A DNA stretch of 64,000 bases from Melghirimyces thermohalophilus (GCF_900102685.1 NZ_FMZA01000008.1:1-64000), one strand, 5' to 3'. Shown: positions 36,247 to 46,225, counted from the first letter of the stretch. Numbers and translations are program-made. Notes: generated by a model from the sequence alone, not told the origin.

Positions 36247-37200
36247 ATGAATCGTTTTCTTCGAGGGTTTTCCGTGCTGGGGGTAGCGGGTACCTTCCTG
36301 ATCCTCTTGATGGGAGCCTTGGTGACGAAAACCGGGTCCGAAGATGGGTGCGGAAATACCTGGCCTTTTTGCCACGGAGAAGTGCTTCCCAGTTATCATA
36401 CCTTGGAATTGTGGATCGAATATAGTCACCGGATCGTATCCGGGTTGGTCGGTCTAGTCGTCGTGATTGTGTCGGTTTGGGCTTGGCTGGCCTACCGCAA
36501 TCAATGGACGGTCAAATTCCTCGCATTTAACAGCATCTTTTTCATCGTGCTGCAAGGATTGATGGGAGCTGCCGCCGTTGTCTGGGGACAGTCCGACGCT
36601 ATTTTGGCGCTTCATTTCGGGCTTTCTCTGCTTTCTTTTGCCAGTGTGGCTTTGCTGTCTGTGGTGTTGTTCCAGCTCGGCCGCAATGTAGAACCGGCTC
36701 AACCTACAGCGGGCCCCCCGATCTCCAAAGGAATGAAGACATCGATTTGGGGGCTGGCGGTCTACACCTATATCGTGGTCTATACGGGGGCTTATGTTCG
36801 CCATACCGGTTCCAGTTTGGGTTGTGCCGATTGGCCCCTGTGTGGGGGACAATGGCTACCCGGTCTGACGGATCAGATGGGCATCCAATTGACCCACCGT
36901 TGGATGGCCGGTCTTTTATTTCTGATTACGATCTGGCTGCTGTGGGCGGTAAAAAAACAATACCCCGAACGTAAAGACTTGGTTCGGGGAGCTTGGTGGT
37001 CCTTCATGCTGACGGCCCTGCAAGTCGTGACCGGAGGGGCGATCGTTCTCACCAAATTGGAGTTGACCATCGCGCTTGTTCATACCACATTGATATCCAT
37101 CTTTTTCTCAGTCATCTGCTATCTTTGCATGCAGATCGGCCCTCCCTGGAAACCGGATTGGACTTCGACCCCAACGACAAAGACGCTGCCCCAAAAATAA
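36247..37200 (+). CDS. ctaA: heme A synthase
   Basis: Eight-span membrane enzyme (317 residues) that oxidises heme O to heme A for aa3-type terminal oxidases. The Bacillus-type extracellular cysteine pair is in GCGNTWPFC (Cys35, Cys42); a second pair is in GCADWPLC. The heme-ligand histidines occur in EYSHR and LTHRW. The ATG follows GAGAGGGGG. ctaB and the oxidase genes are not in the window. Confidence 0.93.
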   Translation: MNRFLRGFSVLGVAGTFLILLMGALVTKTGSEDGCGNTWPFCHGEVLPSYHTLELWIEYSHRIVSGLVGLVVVIVSVWAWLAYRNQWTVKFLAFNSIFFIVLQGLMGAAAVVWGQSDAILALHFGLSLLSFASVALLSVVLFQLGRNVEPAQPTAGPPISKGMKTSIWGLAVYTYIVVYTGAYVRHTGSSLGCADWPLCGGQWLPGLTDQMGIQLTHRWMAGLLFLITIWLLWAVKKQYPERKDLVRGAWWSFMLTALQVVTGGAIVLTKLELTIALVHTTLISIFFSVICYLCMQIGPPWKPDWTSTPTTKTLPQK

Positions 37201-37305
37201 GAATTTGTGGTATGATAATAATGACGGCTAGATTGCCGTCACTTTTTCGATCCTGTGATGTTCCCGCCCTTGGCGGACAAAAAATTTCATTTCCATGTTT
37301 CCTAA

Positions 37306-37440
37306 AAGATCCTTCGGGGCTGGGTGAAAATCCCGACCGGCGGTGATGGAGGTTCATCCTCCTCAGTCCGTGACCCGCATCAGCGGTGGATCCGGTGCAA
37401 CTCCGGAGCCGACAGTCAAAGTCTGGATGGGAGAAGGATA
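37306..37440 (+). promoter_or_regulatory. FMN riboswitch (RFN element)
   Basis: All conserved RFN blocks are present in order: TTCGGGGC, GGGTGAAAATCCCGACCGGCGG, a variable hairpin, GGTGCAACTCCGGAGCCGACAG (read in parts), and GGATGGGAGAAGGA. It lies 194 bp before ribD and is followed by a terminator. FMN binding should end transcription of the rib operon. The remainder of the 434-bp gap is expression platform. Confidence 0.97.
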
Positions 37441-37572
37441 AAACGGAACCTGGACGTACGCGGAACCCAACAGGTCCTGGGCTTTGTATGCTTTTTTTCG
37501 GCATACAGTTCAGGGTATATGCCCTGTGCCTGAAATTCCGTGTGGCGTCCCTGTATATCCGTCATCCAATGA

Positions 37573-37599
37573 AAAGCCCTGGGATTAAGGGCTTTTTTT
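37573..37599 (+). terminator. terminator of the FMN riboswitch
   Basis: Stem AAAGCCCT/AGGGCTTT (37573-37580 with 37588-37595), T7, 35 bp before ribD. Confidence 0.9.
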
Positions 37600-37634
37600 G
37601 ATTTCCGATAAGTGAAGGAAAGGGGGAGAGGGCT

Positions 37635-38753
37635 GTGACGGATGAAATCCGTACGGAGGATGAGCGTTGGATGGATCTGGCTTTGCGGTTGGCGGCGTCC
37701 GCCCAGGGACAGACGTCTCCCAATCCTCTGGTCGGTGCGGTGGTGGTGAAAGATGGCCAGTTAATAGGTTCCGGCGCTCATCTGAAAGCGGGAACTCCCC
37801 ATGCGGAAGTGCACGCGCTCGATATGGCCGGTGACGAGGCGAAGGGGGCTACTCTCTATGTGACTCTGGAGCCATGCGACCATTATGGAAAAACCCCGCC
37901 CTGCACGGAAAAAACAATTCAATCGGGGATTGTACGGGTGGTGATCGGAAGTACCGACCCCGATCCCCGGGTGTCCGGAGGTGGGATTCGGCGCCTCCGG
38001 GAAGCGGGTATCCATGTTTCCACCGGAATTTTGTCGGGGCCTTGTCATCGACTCAATGAAGCGTATTTTCACCATCGCCGAACCGGTTTTCCTTTTGTCA
38101 CGTTAAAGACAGCGATCACCCTGGATGGGAAAACGGCAGCCCCCACAGGAGACAGCCAGTGGGTCACTGGGGAAGAAGCCCGGATCGAGGTGCACCGTCT
38201 TCGCCACCAACACGATGCAGTCCTGGTTGGAGCCGGAACAGCCCTCGCCGATCGGCCGCGGTTGACCGTTCGCCTCGCTGGCGGCGGAAAGCAGCCGTTG
38301 CGCTTAGTCGTGGACAGCCGCCTCCGGATGCCTGTGGATTCCCCCTTGATTGATGTCAAGGAAGGACCTACCTGGGTTTTTACTACCGATGCCGCTGATC
38401 GGAAGAAGGAAGAGTTGCTGAAAGAGCGCGGCCTTCGGGTCTTTCGTACGGGAAAAGGACCACGGGTGGATCTCACTTCTATGTTCGGGATCCTGGGCGA
38501 AGAAGGGATCGTTTCCGTCTTGGCGGAGAGCGGAGGGGAATTGAATGCCTCGCTCCTTCGGGAAGGTTGGGTGAATAAAGTAGCCTTCTTCATCGCACCC
38601 AAAATTTTAGGCGGCAAGGAGAGCCCCACTGCTGTCGATGGTGTCGGACCTGAACGGATGAGTGAAGCCCTGAACCTGACGGATGTGTCTCTCAGCCGAG
38701 TCGGGGAAGACTTTTGTCTGACGGGATATCCGCAGCGAGAAAGAAGGAGGTAA
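37635..38753 (+). CDS. ribD: bifunctional riboflavin deaminase/reductase RibD
   Basis: Two-domain enzyme of 372 residues: an N-terminal zinc deaminase (HAEVHAL, PCDHYGKTPPC) and a C-terminal NADPH-dependent reductase (about 150-372, with TLDGKTA). It performs the second and third steps from GTP to riboflavin. GTG start at 37635 after GGGGGAG. First gene of the operon ribD-E-BA-H, as in Bacillus. Confidence 0.95.
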   Translation: MTDEIRTEDERWMDLALRLAASAQGQTSPNPLVGAVVVKDGQLIGSGAHLKAGTPHAEVHALDMAGDEAKGATLYVTLEPCDHYGKTPPCTEKTIQSGIVRVVIGSTDPDPRVSGGGIRRLREAGIHVSTGILSGPCHRLNEAYFHHRRTGFPFVTLKTAITLDGKTAAPTGDSQWVTGEEARIEVHRLRHQHDAVLVGAGTALADRPRLTVRLAGGGKQPLRLVVDSRLRMPVDSPLIDVKEGPTWVFTTDAADRKKEELLKERGLRVFRTGKGPRVDLTSMFGILGEEGIVSVLAESGGELNASLLREGWVNKVAFFIAPKILGGKESPTAVDGVGPERMSEALNLTDVSLSRVGEDFCLTGYPQRERRR

Positions 38754-38757
38754 TGAC

Positions 38758-39384
38758 ATGTTTACGGGACTCGTGGAAGAGACAGGGCGCATCGGGTCGA
38801 TGGACCGGGCAGGCAACGCGATGCGGTTGACGGTCTCCTGCCGCAAGGTGTTGGAAGGTGTGGCCACAGGCGACAGCATCGCCGTCAATGGTGTGTGTCT
38901 AACGGTTACTGATTTTGGTTCAGACTATTTTTCTACCGATGTGATGCCGGAAACGATGGATAAATCCAACCTGGGTGATCTGGTCGTCGGCTCATCGGTC
39001 AACCTGGAACGGGCGCTGGCAGCCGGTGACCGGTTGGGTGGCCATTTTGTCCAGGGACATGTGGACGGTGTCGGCCACATTCTCTCCCGCACACCGGATG
39101 AGAATGCGGTGCTGTTTCGGATCCAGGTCCCCGAAGAGCTGACGCGTTGGATGGTGGACAAAGGTTCCGTGGCGGTAAACGGCATCAGCCTGACCATCGT
39201 GAAAGCGGAACCCGAGGCGTTTACTGTCTCCATCATCCCCCACACTCTGGAGATGACTCAGTTGCAGGAGGCGCGCCCCGGAGATCGAGTCAATATTGAA
39301 TGTGACATGATCGGTAAGTATGTGGCCAAATTGTCGGCGGGTTGGATCGAAGGAAAAGGAGATGGACGGGATGAGTCATTTTGA
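38758..39384 (+). CDS. ribE: riboflavin synthase, alpha subunit
   Basis: 208 residues made of two lumazine-binding repeats ([12 protein letters not shown] at the start and [13 protein letters not shown] opening the second). It dismutates two 6,7-dimethyl-8-ribityllumazines to riboflavin. It starts 4 bp after ribD, with AGAAGGAGG before the ATG, and overlaps ribBA by 14 bp. Confidence 0.95.
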   Translation: MFTGLVEETGRIGSMDRAGNAMRLTVSCRKVLEGVATGDSIAVNGVCLTVTDFGSDYFSTDVMPETMDKSNLGDLVVGSSVNLERALAAGDRLGGHFVQGHVDGVGHILSRTPDENAVLFRIQVPEELTRWMVDKGSVAVNGISLTIVKAEPEAFTVSIIPHTLEMTQLQEARPGDRVNIECDMIGKYVAKLSAGWIEGKGDGRDESF

Positions 39385-40570
39385 TACCATCGAAGAAGCG
39401 ATTTATGAACTGATGCAAGGCGGAGTCGTGATCGTGGTTGATGATGAAGACCGAGAAAACGAAGGGGATTTTATCGCTCTGGCCGAAAAGGCCTCCCCAG
39501 AAGTGATTAATTTCATGATCACCCACGGTCGGGGGCTGGTCTGTGCCCCTATTACGGAAGAACGGGCGGAGGAACTGGAATTGCCGCTGATGGTTCAACA
39601 CAATACGGATACCCACGAAACGGCTTTCACCGTCTCGGTGGATCATATGAGCAGCACTACTGGTATATCCGCCCATGAACGTTCGGCAACGGTGAAAGCT
39701 CTAATCGATCCCGCTACCAAGGGCAGCGATTTTCGTCGTCCCGGCCACATCTTTCCCCTGATCGCCAAAAAAGGCGGCGTCCTTCGCCGAGCCGGCCATA
39801 CAGAAGCGGGAGTGGATCTGGCCCGGTTGTGCGGCGCTTATCCTGCAGCGGTGATTTGTGAAGTGATCAAGGAAGACGGCAACATGGCCCGGGTTCCCGA
39901 TCTGGTGGAGATCGCTCGGGAACATGATCTCAAGATGATCACCATCCAGGATTTGATTCGTTATCGCAATCGGAAGGAGAAGTTGGTGGAGCGGGTGGTA
40001 TCGACCCGATTGCCCACGGAATTTGGCGACTTTACCGCCTACGGGTATCAAAACGAAGTGGATGAACAAGAACATGTCGCTTTGGTCAAAGGAACGATCG
40101 ATCCGGAACAACCGGTGATGGTTAGGGTCCACTCCGAATGCTTGACAGGGGATGTGTTTGGTTCCCACCGTTGTGACTGCGGTCCCCAACTCCATGCAGC
40201 CCTCAGCCAAATCGAGCAGGAAGGGAGCGGCGTTCTTCTCTATATGCGGCAGGAAGGCCGAGGCATTGGATTGTTAAATAAATTGAAGGCCTACAAGCTG
40301 CAGGAAGAGGGATTGGATACGGTCGAGGCCAATTTAGAGCTGGGCTTCCGGCCGGATCTGAGGGAGTACGGGATCGGTGCTCAGATTTTGCGGGACCTCG
40401 GTGTCCGTAAAATGCGACTTTTGACCAACAACCCGCGTAAGATCACCGGATTGAAGGGGTATGGATTGGAAGTTACTGAAGTAGTTCCCATCCAAATGCC
40501 GGTGTTGCCGGATAATGAAAAATATCTTAAAACCAAGAAGAGCAAGTTGGGACACATGCTTCATTTTTAA
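39371..40570 (+). CDS. ribBA: fused DHBP synthase / GTP cyclohydrolase II
   Basis: 399 residues. The N-terminal half is 3,4-dihydroxy-2-butanone 4-phosphate synthase ([22 protein letters not shown]); the C-terminal half is GTP cyclohydrolase II ([18 protein letters not shown] in part, with zinc Cys; RQEGRGIGL). It supplies both precursors of riboflavin. ATG at 39371 fits the AAAGGAG spacing; a nearer ATG at 39362 is too close. Confidence 0.95.
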   Translation: MSHFDTIEEAIYELMQGGVVIVVDDEDRENEGDFIALAEKASPEVINFMITHGRGLVCAPITEERAEELELPLMVQHNTDTHETAFTVSVDHMSSTTGISAHERSATVKALIDPATKGSDFRRPGHIFPLIAKKGGVLRRAGHTEAGVDLARLCGAYPAAVICEVIKEDGNMARVPDLVEIAREHDLKMITIQDLIRYRNRKEKLVERVVSTRLPTEFGDFTAYGYQNEVDEQEHVALVKGTIDPEQPVMVRVHSECLTGDVFGSHRCDCGPQLHAALSQIEQEGSGVLLYMRQEGRGIGLLNKLKAYKLQEEGLDTVEANLELGFRPDLREYGIGAQILRDLGVRKMRLLTNNPRKITGLKGYGLEVTEVVPIQMPVLPDNEKYLKTKKSKLGHMLHF

Positions 40571-40593
40571 ATCAGACAAAGGAGATGCGGCAA

Positions 40594-41076
40594 ATGACGA
40601 GAACCTTTGAGGGACAACTGACTGCTGACGGACTGCGTTTCGGCATTGTGGTCAGCCGTTTTAACGAACTGATTACGAGTAAGCTTCTGGAAGGGGCGAC
40701 AAGCGCCTTGCACCGCCACGGAGCCAGGGAGGATGCCGTTGATGTCGCCTGGGTTCCGGGGGCGTTTGAAATTCCCTTGATTGCCGATCAAATGGCCGCC
40801 TCAGGGAAATACGACGCTGTGCTGGCCCTAGGGGCGGTCATCCGCGGATCGACGCCTCACTTCGATTATGTTTGCGGAGAGGCAGCCAAAGGAGTGGGCG
40901 CTGTATCCCTGAAGCGTTCCCTGCCGGTTATTTTCGGAGTGATCACCGTCGATACCATCGAGCAGGCGATCGAGCGGGCCGGAACCAAAGCGGGAAACAA
41001 GGGTTGGGATGCGGCCGTCTCCGCCATTGAAACTGCCAACCTGCAACAAGCGTTGAAAAAAGCCTGGCAGGACTGA
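40594..41076 (+). CDS. ribH: 6,7-dimethyl-8-ribityllumazine synthase
   Basis: 160 residues; condenses the two riboflavin precursors. Family signatures are [20 protein letters not shown] and [14 protein letters not shown], with a C-terminal [16 protein letters not shown] at 40594 is 9 nt after AAAGGAG. It ends the rib operon; the ribT acetyltransferase of Bacillus is absent. scpA follows after 23 bp with no terminator, so rib transcripts may run into scpAB. Confidence 0.95.
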   Translation: MTRTFEGQLTADGLRFGIVVSRFNELITSKLLEGATSALHRHGAREDAVDVAWVPGAFEIPLIADQMAASGKYDAVLALGAVIRGSTPHFDYVCGEAAKGVGAVSLKRSLPVIFGVITVDTIEQAIERAGTKAGNKGWDAAVSAIETANLQQALKKAWQD

Positions 41077-41099
41077 GCACGGGAAAGGGGCGGGACGTC

Positions 41100-41888
41100 G
41101 TGGATTTGAATATCAAGCTGGAGATGTTTGAAGGTCCCTTGGATCTCCTGCTTCACCTGATCGATACATCCGAAGTGGACGTATGCGACATCCCGATTTC
41201 CCGGATTACCGATCAGTATATGGAGTATGTAATGGCCATGCAGCAGTTTGAACTGGAGGTGGCCAGTGAGTTCCTTGTCATGGCGGCCACTCTGCTCTCC
41301 ATCAAAAGCAGGATGTTATTACCGCGGGCGGAACCGGTTGATTTGACCGATGTGTTGGAAGAAGAAGGAGTGGATCCCAGGGAGGAACTGATCCAACGGT
41401 TGTTGGAATATAAACGGTATAAACGGCTGTCCAACGTTCTCAGGGAGCGGGAAGAGGAGCGAAGCCGGGTATTTACCCGGATGCCAGCTGATTTATCCGC
41501 TTATGCCCCCAAAGAAAATCCATTGAAAGGGATTACCCCCGACGACCTCCTGCAACTGTTTGCCGATCTGATCACCGCCCGGGTGGAAGAGGAGGAAGAA
41601 GAGCCCCTCACCCGGATGACCCGGGAGGAGATCTCGGTGAGTGACCGGATGGAAGAGATCGATCGGATGCTGGAACGAAAAGAGGAGCTCCGCTTCTCCG
41701 AGCTATTTCAAGGAAAACGAATGACCCGGGAGCGAGTGGTGACCACCTTCTTAGCTATTCTCGAATTGTTGAAATTACACAGGATTCAAATCAGACAGAA
41801 TGAGCTGTTTGAAGAGATTCAAATGAGACGTGTATGGCCAGAGGAGGGAGGAAGGTCTGAAAACCCAGCAATGGAAGCCCGTGATTGA
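41100..41888 (+). CDS. scpA: segregation and condensation protein A
   Basis: Kleisin subunit (262 residues) bridging the heads of the SMC dimer in the chromosome-organising complex. The N-terminal EMFEGPLDLLLHLI helix and a C-terminal winged helix (RERVVTTFLAILELLKL) are diagnostic; the acidic middle (VEEEEEEPLTR) is flexible. GTG at 41100. It overlaps scpB. No promoter is evident between ribH and this gene. Confidence 0.95.
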   Translation: MDLNIKLEMFEGPLDLLLHLIDTSEVDVCDIPISRITDQYMEYVMAMQQFELEVASEFLVMAATLLSIKSRMLLPRAEPVDLTDVLEEEGVDPREELIQRLLEYKRYKRLSNVLREREEERSRVFTRMPADLSAYAPKENPLKGITPDDLLQLFADLITARVEEEEEEPLTRMTREEISVSDRMEEIDRMLERKEELRFSELFQGKRMTRERVVTTFLAILELLKLHRIQIRQNELFEEIQMRRVWPEEGGRSENPAMEARD

Positions 41889-42477
41889 AGGGTTGTTGTT
41901 TGCAGCCGGTGAAGATGGACTTCGCTTAGCGGAGATTGCCGATATCATTGGAGAAGAGAAGAAGGTGGTTCGTCAGCTGTTACAGGAGATGCAAACTGAG
42001 TGGAAAGAGGCGGGTCGTGGTATTCAAATCGTAAAAGTGGGCCGGGTTTATCAACTGACCACGCTGCCGGAACACCACGCCTATTTTGAACAGCTGGCTG
42101 CTGCTCCTTCCCGCTCGCAACTTTCCCGTGCGGCGCTGGAGACATTGGCGATCGTTGCTTATCGTCAACCGATCATCCGCGCGGATATCGAGGAGATCCG
42201 CGGGGTGAAGAGTGAAAAAGCCCTGGCGTACTTAAAAAGAAGAGGTTTGATTCGGGAAATGGGTCGGGCGGAAACGGTAGGCCGTCCCATCTTGTACGGC
42301 ACAACGCCGGAATTTCTGCAATACTTCGGATTGTCCCGGCTGGAAGAGCTTCCGCCGGCGGATTCCATTTTTCAGTGGGCCGAATGGGAACAAGAACGGC
42401 AGGAACTGTATGAACGCCTGGGAGTCAGCCCGCAACAAGAAGAGGCGACACAAAGAAGTACGGAAACGGAAGAGTAG
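41857..42477 (+). CDS. scpB: segregation and condensation protein B
   Basis: 206 residues with two winged-helix domains (KPVIEGLLFAAGEDGL; RAALETLAIVAYRQPI) that dimerise and bind ScpA. The best start is an unusual CTG at 41857, 5 nt after GGGAGG and at the family N-terminus; GTG 41830 would add nine residues but has no ribosome site. It overlaps scpA by 32 bp. A terminator follows. Confidence 0.92.
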   Translation: MKTQQWKPVIEGLLFAAGEDGLRLAEIADIIGEEKKVVRQLLQEMQTEWKEAGRGIQIVKVGRVYQLTTLPEHHAYFEQLAAAPSRSQLSRAALETLAIVAYRQPIIRADIEEIRGVKSEKALAYLKRRGLIREMGRAETVGRPILYGTTPEFLQYFGLSRLEELPPADSIFQWAEWEQERQELYERLGVSPQQEEATQRSTETEE

Positions 42478-42484
42478 GAAACGT

Positions 42485-42512
42485 AACCCGCGGGAAAAAC
42501 CCGTGGGTTTTT
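42485..42512 (+). terminator. terminator of scpAB
   Basis: Ten-bp stem with one G-T pair (42485-42494 with 42100-series partner 42500-42509), A5 loop, then T5. Confidence 0.87.
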
Positions 42513-42557
42513 CGTATGATTTGACGGAAACCTGTCGATAATACCGTATATTGGAAA

Positions 42558-43265
42558 GTGGATCGGCGGGTGGATGCGTTGCTGGCACTGATCTGGAAAA
42601 TACTGTTGACGGCTATTTTGGTCATTCTGGTGATTTTTCCCTTTACATCGGTCCGGATCCATCTCGTCTACCGGAGAAAAGAGGAGAAAGACCATCTGGA
42701 AATCGGGTTTCGACTCTTTTTTGGAATGATTCGGTTTCGGACGGTGATCCCTTCTTTTCATTTTGATCAGAACGGGATCTTATTTCAGCCGGAATTGAAA
42801 ACGAAAGACACGGAGAAACCAGGGAAAAAACAACGTTTCAATTTACAAAAAATCCGCCGGTATCTGGCTAAGATCAACCAATTTCGGCGCCAGATCGTCT
42901 CTTTTCAGGAGATCGTGTCTGAGGTGAACCGCAGATTTTTGAAGCATGTGGTTTGTGAACAGTTGATCTGGAAGTCAGCCGTCGGAACCGGAGATGCTGC
43001 CTCCACCGGAGTGGTGACGGGAATCTTCTGGGGAATCAAATCCACTTTGATCGGATTTGCTGGATCATACATCCGTTGGCAAGAAGCGCCCCGCTTGGAT
43101 ATCGAGCCTCTATTTCATTCGGAGAAAATCGAGACGACCCTGGACAGTATAATCCGTTTTCGTGTCGGGCATGCTATCCTTGCTGTCATTCACCTGCTCA
43201 TCCGAATGATCAGGAACAGCAAAGGGGGTGAAGGGAATTGGCAGAGCACCCGATTCAAGGCTTAA
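42558..43265 (+). CDS. ytfI: DUF2953 membrane protein (YtfI-like)
   Basis: 235 residues with an N-terminal membrane span (LIWKILLTAILVILVIFPF, about 11-29), a basic linker, and a C-terminal domain ending in a weak hydrophobic helix. This is the DUF2953 family, which in Bacillus (ytfI) also precedes ytfJ. A sporulation link is inferred from the partner. GTG at 42558 has a weak ribosome site, and GTG 42570 is possible. Overlaps the next gene by 28 bp. Confidence 0.75.
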   Translation: MDRRVDALLALIWKILLTAILVILVIFPFTSVRIHLVYRRKEEKDHLEIGFRLFFGMIRFRTVIPSFHFDQNGILFQPELKTKDTEKPGKKQRFNLQKIRRYLAKINQFRRQIVSFQEIVSEVNRRFLKHVVCEQLIWKSAVGTGDAASTGVVTGIFWGIKSTLIGFAGSYIRWQEAPRLDIEPLFHSEKIETTLDSIIRFRVGHAILAVIHLLIRMIRNSKGGEGNWQSTRFKA

Positions 43266-43690
43266 TGACGACGGCAATGGAAAACATTAAAGAGATGGTG
43301 GACGTCAACACCATCGTGGGTGATCCGGTGGAATCCCCTGATGGCAGTGTGATTATACCTGTGTCCAAGGTGGGCTTCGGATTCGCTGCCGGCGGCAGTG
43401 AATTTAAAGGAACTGAACAAGGCAGTCCCGGAGGCGTCGGGGGAAACAACGAAGATGGAGATCCCAAAGAATTGCCCTTCGGAGGAGGAAGCGGAGGCGG
43501 GGTCTCCATTACCCCCATTGGATTTCTGGTCGTCAACGACAAAGGAATCCGCATGTTGAACATCGACGGAAACACCCACTTATTTGATCGGTTGCTGGAT
43601 ATGGCCCCCCATATGATGGATCGACTCCAGCAACTGACTAAAGGGAAAGGAAAAAAATCTTGCTCAGATGAATCCAATGCGGGTCTTTAA
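43238..43690 (+). CDS. gerW: GerW-family sporulation protein (YtfJ)
   Basis: 150 residues. VDVNTIVGDPVE and IIPVSKVGFGFAAGGSEF are the YtfJ/GerW core; the Gly-rich loop (GGGSGGGVSITPIGFLVV) is typical. In Bacillus GerW is a forespore protein needed for normal germination with L-alanine. TTG at 43238 with GGGGGTG upstream gives the family N-terminus HPIQGLM. Confidence 0.88.
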   Translation: MAEHPIQGLMTTAMENIKEMVDVNTIVGDPVESPDGSVIIPVSKVGFGFAAGGSEFKGTEQGSPGGVGGNNEDGDPKELPFGGGSGGGVSITPIGFLVVNDKGIRMLNIDGNTHLFDRLLDMAPHMMDRLQQLTKGKGKKSCSDESNAGL

Positions 43691-43700
43691 ACGCTGCACA

Positions 43701-43730
43701 ACCGTCTTCCGGTGAGGAGGCGGTCTTTTT
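43701..43730 (+). terminator. terminator of ytfI-gerW
   Basis: Nine-bp stem with G-T pairs (43701-43709 with 43716-43724) and T5. Confidence 0.8.
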
Positions 43731-43799
43731 CTCTTTTTCATAACCCTGTCCTCCCGGCATATAATTTGTACAAATACAAGCCCTTAAGGTGGAGAAGAT

Positions 43800-44942
43800 A
43801 TGCGGTGGACACGTCTGCTACTGGTGGTTAGTCTCCTTGTCGTCTTTGGGTGGTCCCCTCTAGAGGCGCGGGCGAATCCTCGCCCCTCGGACCTCGAGTT
43901 GAGTGCTCGTGCCGCGGCGATCATCGATGTGAATTCCGGTCGTTTGTTATATGAGAAAAAAGCGGACCAACAGATGCGGATTGCCAGCATCACCAAAATT
44001 ATGACGGCGATTATCGCCATTGAGAACGGTGATCTGGAGGAAAAAGTAACCATAGGTCCGCAAGCAGTGGGAGTGGAAGGTTCCTCGATCTATCTGAAGC
44101 AAGGGGAGAAGATCCCCTTGGAACACCTCCTGTACGGATTGATGCTGCGTTCCGGAAATGATGCAGCCGTTGCCATTGCGGAGCATATCGGAGGCTCCGT
44201 AGAGGGGTTTGTGTTTAAAATGAATGAAAAGGCCCAATATTTAGGGATGCAAAACACCCACTTTGAAAACCCCCATGGGCTGGATGCAGCTGAGCATTAC
44301 TCCACCGCCGCCGATATGGCCCGATTGACTGCCTATGCCTTGAAAAATCCCGTTTTTAATAAAATCGTTTCCACTCAGGTTAAAACCGTTCCCTGGCCGG
44401 AGGAAAAGTGGCATCGGAAATGGTACAACAAAAATAAGATGCTCCGACTCTATCCGGGAGCCGATGGTGTAAAGACCGGGTATACCAAACGATCCAAACG
44501 CACCCTGGTTGCATCGGCCACTCGGGATGGACGGCAAATTGCGACGGTAACCCTGAATGCTCCGGATGATTGGGACGACTCCATGAAGATGTTGGAGTTT
44601 GGTTTTCGGTATTTTGAGCCAGTGAAACTGGTGCAAAAAGGGGAAGAGTTGGCGCCAGTGCCCAAAAGCAAGGATCCGCAGTTATCCGTTGTCGCTGTCC
44701 GCAGTTTCACTTATCCCCTCACTGAGGAAGAGCGGGAACAGGTGAAGGTGGAGACGATGATGACTTATCCCTTGGCTAAGGCGAACCGGGAGGGGATCCG
44801 GGTAGGCAGTGCTCGTGTTTATGTTGACGGAAAACCGGTGGGATCCGTCCCCTTAGAAACTCGTGCTGTTCCACAGCAGAAAGAAACGTGGGCAGAGGAG
44901 TGGATTCACGTTGTCGCAACCCTTTTCGGGAGAGGAGGGTAA
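43800..44942 (+). CDS. dacB: D-alanyl-D-alanine carboxypeptidase (DacB-type)
   Basis: 380-residue low-molecular-weight PBP with a signal peptide (about 1-25, ending EARA). Motifs: SITK at Ser63, SGN at 118-120, KTG near 225. Linked to spmAB exactly as in Bacillus, where sigma-E-driven DacB adjusts cortex peptide side chains and spore heat resistance. TATAAT (43760-43765) lies 40 bp upstream with a poor -35. spmA follows after 2 bp. Confidence 0.92.
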   Translation: MRWTRLLLVVSLLVVFGWSPLEARANPRPSDLELSARAAAIIDVNSGRLLYEKKADQQMRIASITKIMTAIIAIENGDLEEKVTIGPQAVGVEGSSIYLKQGEKIPLEHLLYGLMLRSGNDAAVAIAEHIGGSVEGFVFKMNEKAQYLGMQNTHFENPHGLDAAEHYSTAADMARLTAYALKNPVFNKIVSTQVKTVPWPEEKWHRKWYNKNKMLRLYPGADGVKTGYTKRSKRTLVASATRDGRQIATVTLNAPDDWDDSMKMLEFGFRYFEPVKLVQKGEELAPVPKSKDPQLSVVAVRSFTYPLTEEEREQVKVETMMTYPLAKANREGIRVGSARVYVDGKPVGSVPLETRAVPQQKETWAEEWIHVVATLFGRGG

Positions 44943-44944
44943 AG

Positions 44945-45532
44945 ATGGTCAATTATATCTGGCTCTTTATGATTGTGAGCGGGGTGGTGGCTGGTGCCGT
45001 ACAGGGGGAGTTGGATCTGGTAACCCAAGCCGCGCTGAAAGGGGCCAAGGAAGGGGTCGCCGTCTGTATCGGATTGATCAGTATTCTTGTCTTTTGGTTG
45101 GGCATGATGCGTATCGCACAGGATGCCGGCTTATTGGAGAAACTGGCCGGGCTGTTGGGCCCCCTAGCCCGTCTCCTTTTTCCAGGTGTTCCGAGGGATC
45201 ATCCGGCGATGGGTTATATTTTGTCCAACATGAGCGCCAATCTGTTCGGTCTGGGAAATGCGGCTACTCCAATGGGCTTGAAGGCGATGGAGGAGCTGCA
45301 AAAGTTAAATCCGAACAAAAAGACAGCCACCCCAGCCATGTGTACCTTACTCGCTCTCAACACCTCGGGTCTGACCCTGATTCCGACGACGATCATCGGT
45401 ATTCGGATGGAGTATGGGTCCGCCAATCCGACGGAGATCATCGGAACCACACTCTTCGCAACCTGTTGCTCCACAGTGGCTGCAGTTCTGTTGGACCGTT
45501 GGTTCCGACAGCGCTCCCTAGATGCGGGATAG
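44945..45532 (+). CDS. spmA: spore maturation protein A
   Basis: Membrane protein, 195 residues, of the nucleoside-transporter-gate fold. Several hydrophobic spans are present, and NMSANLFGLGNAATPMG is a conserved family segment. With SpmB it is needed for spore core dehydration in Bacillus. ATG at 44945; upstream in-frame codons overlap dacB and are unlikely. Confidence 0.93.
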   Translation: MVNYIWLFMIVSGVVAGAVQGELDLVTQAALKGAKEGVAVCIGLISILVFWLGMMRIAQDAGLLEKLAGLLGPLARLLFPGVPRDHPAMGYILSNMSANLFGLGNAATPMGLKAMEELQKLNPNKKTATPAMCTLLALNTSGLTLIPTTIIGIRMEYGSANPTEIIGTTLFATCCSTVAAVLLDRWFRQRSLDAG

Positions 45533-45571
45533 GGGAATATTTCCGAAAAAAGCGGTATGGGGGTGGTTCAC

Positions 45572-46108
45572 GTGTTTGAGGCGATCTCCTTTCTGTCCAA
45601 AATCATCATACCAGCGCTCCTCGCATTTATTCCGCTCTATGCCGCTTCTCGAAAAATTCCCGTCTATGAGAGTTTTGTGGAAGGAGCCAAGGAAGGCTTT
45701 CCCACCGCCGTTCAACTCATTCCCCATTTGGTGGCAATGATGGTGGCGGTTTCTATTTTCCGTGAGACCGGTGCGCTTCAGTTTTATCTAGCGCTGTTTA
45801 AACCCTTGCTCGCTTGGGTTCATTTCCCCGAAGAGGTATTACCGTTGGGCCTGCTTCGGCCCATTTCGGGAACAGGTGCGCTGGCATTTGCGGAAAGCAT
45901 TTTTCGCAGCGATGGTCCCGATTCCTACCTGGGACGGCTGGCCTCCACGATGCAGGGAAGCACTGACACCACCTTGTATGTGCTGACCGTCTATTTCGGA
46001 GCTGTGGGAATCCGACGTTCCCTCTATGCGGTAAAAGTAGGATTGATGGCGGATCTGACCGGTGTGATCGCATCCTGGTTTATCGTAAGCCAGATTTTCG
46101 GCAGTTGA
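45572..46108 (+). CDS. spmB: spore maturation protein B
   Basis: Membrane protein of 178 residues, paralogous in fold to SpmA. ESFVEGAKEGF and RPISGTGALAF are family segments; STDTTLYVLTVYFG near the C-terminus is also typical. GTG at 45572 is preferred for the GGGGGTGG before it over ATG 45557. It ends the dacB-spmA-spmB operon. Confidence 0.92.
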   Translation: MFEAISFLSKIIIPALLAFIPLYAASRKIPVYESFVEGAKEGFPTAVQLIPHLVAMMVAVSIFRETGALQFYLALFKPLLAWVHFPEEVLPLGLLRPISGTGALAFAESIFRSDGPDSYLGRLASTMQGSTDTTLYVLTVYFGAVGIRRSLYAVKVGLMADLTGVIASWFIVSQIFGS

Positions 46109-46128
46109 CAGTTGCACAAGAAACACTC

Positions 46129-46156
46129 GACCCACGCAAAAATGTGGGTCTTTTTT
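46129..46156 (+). terminator. terminator of dacB-spmAB
   Basis: GACCCAC/GTGGGTC stem with a short A-rich loop, followed by T6. Confidence 0.88.
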
Positions 46157-46225
46157 GTGTCTACCGGCTCCCTCTGCTTGTTAAACCATCTTCTCTATGG
46201 ATAAGATGGAGGATGAGGTGAAATC

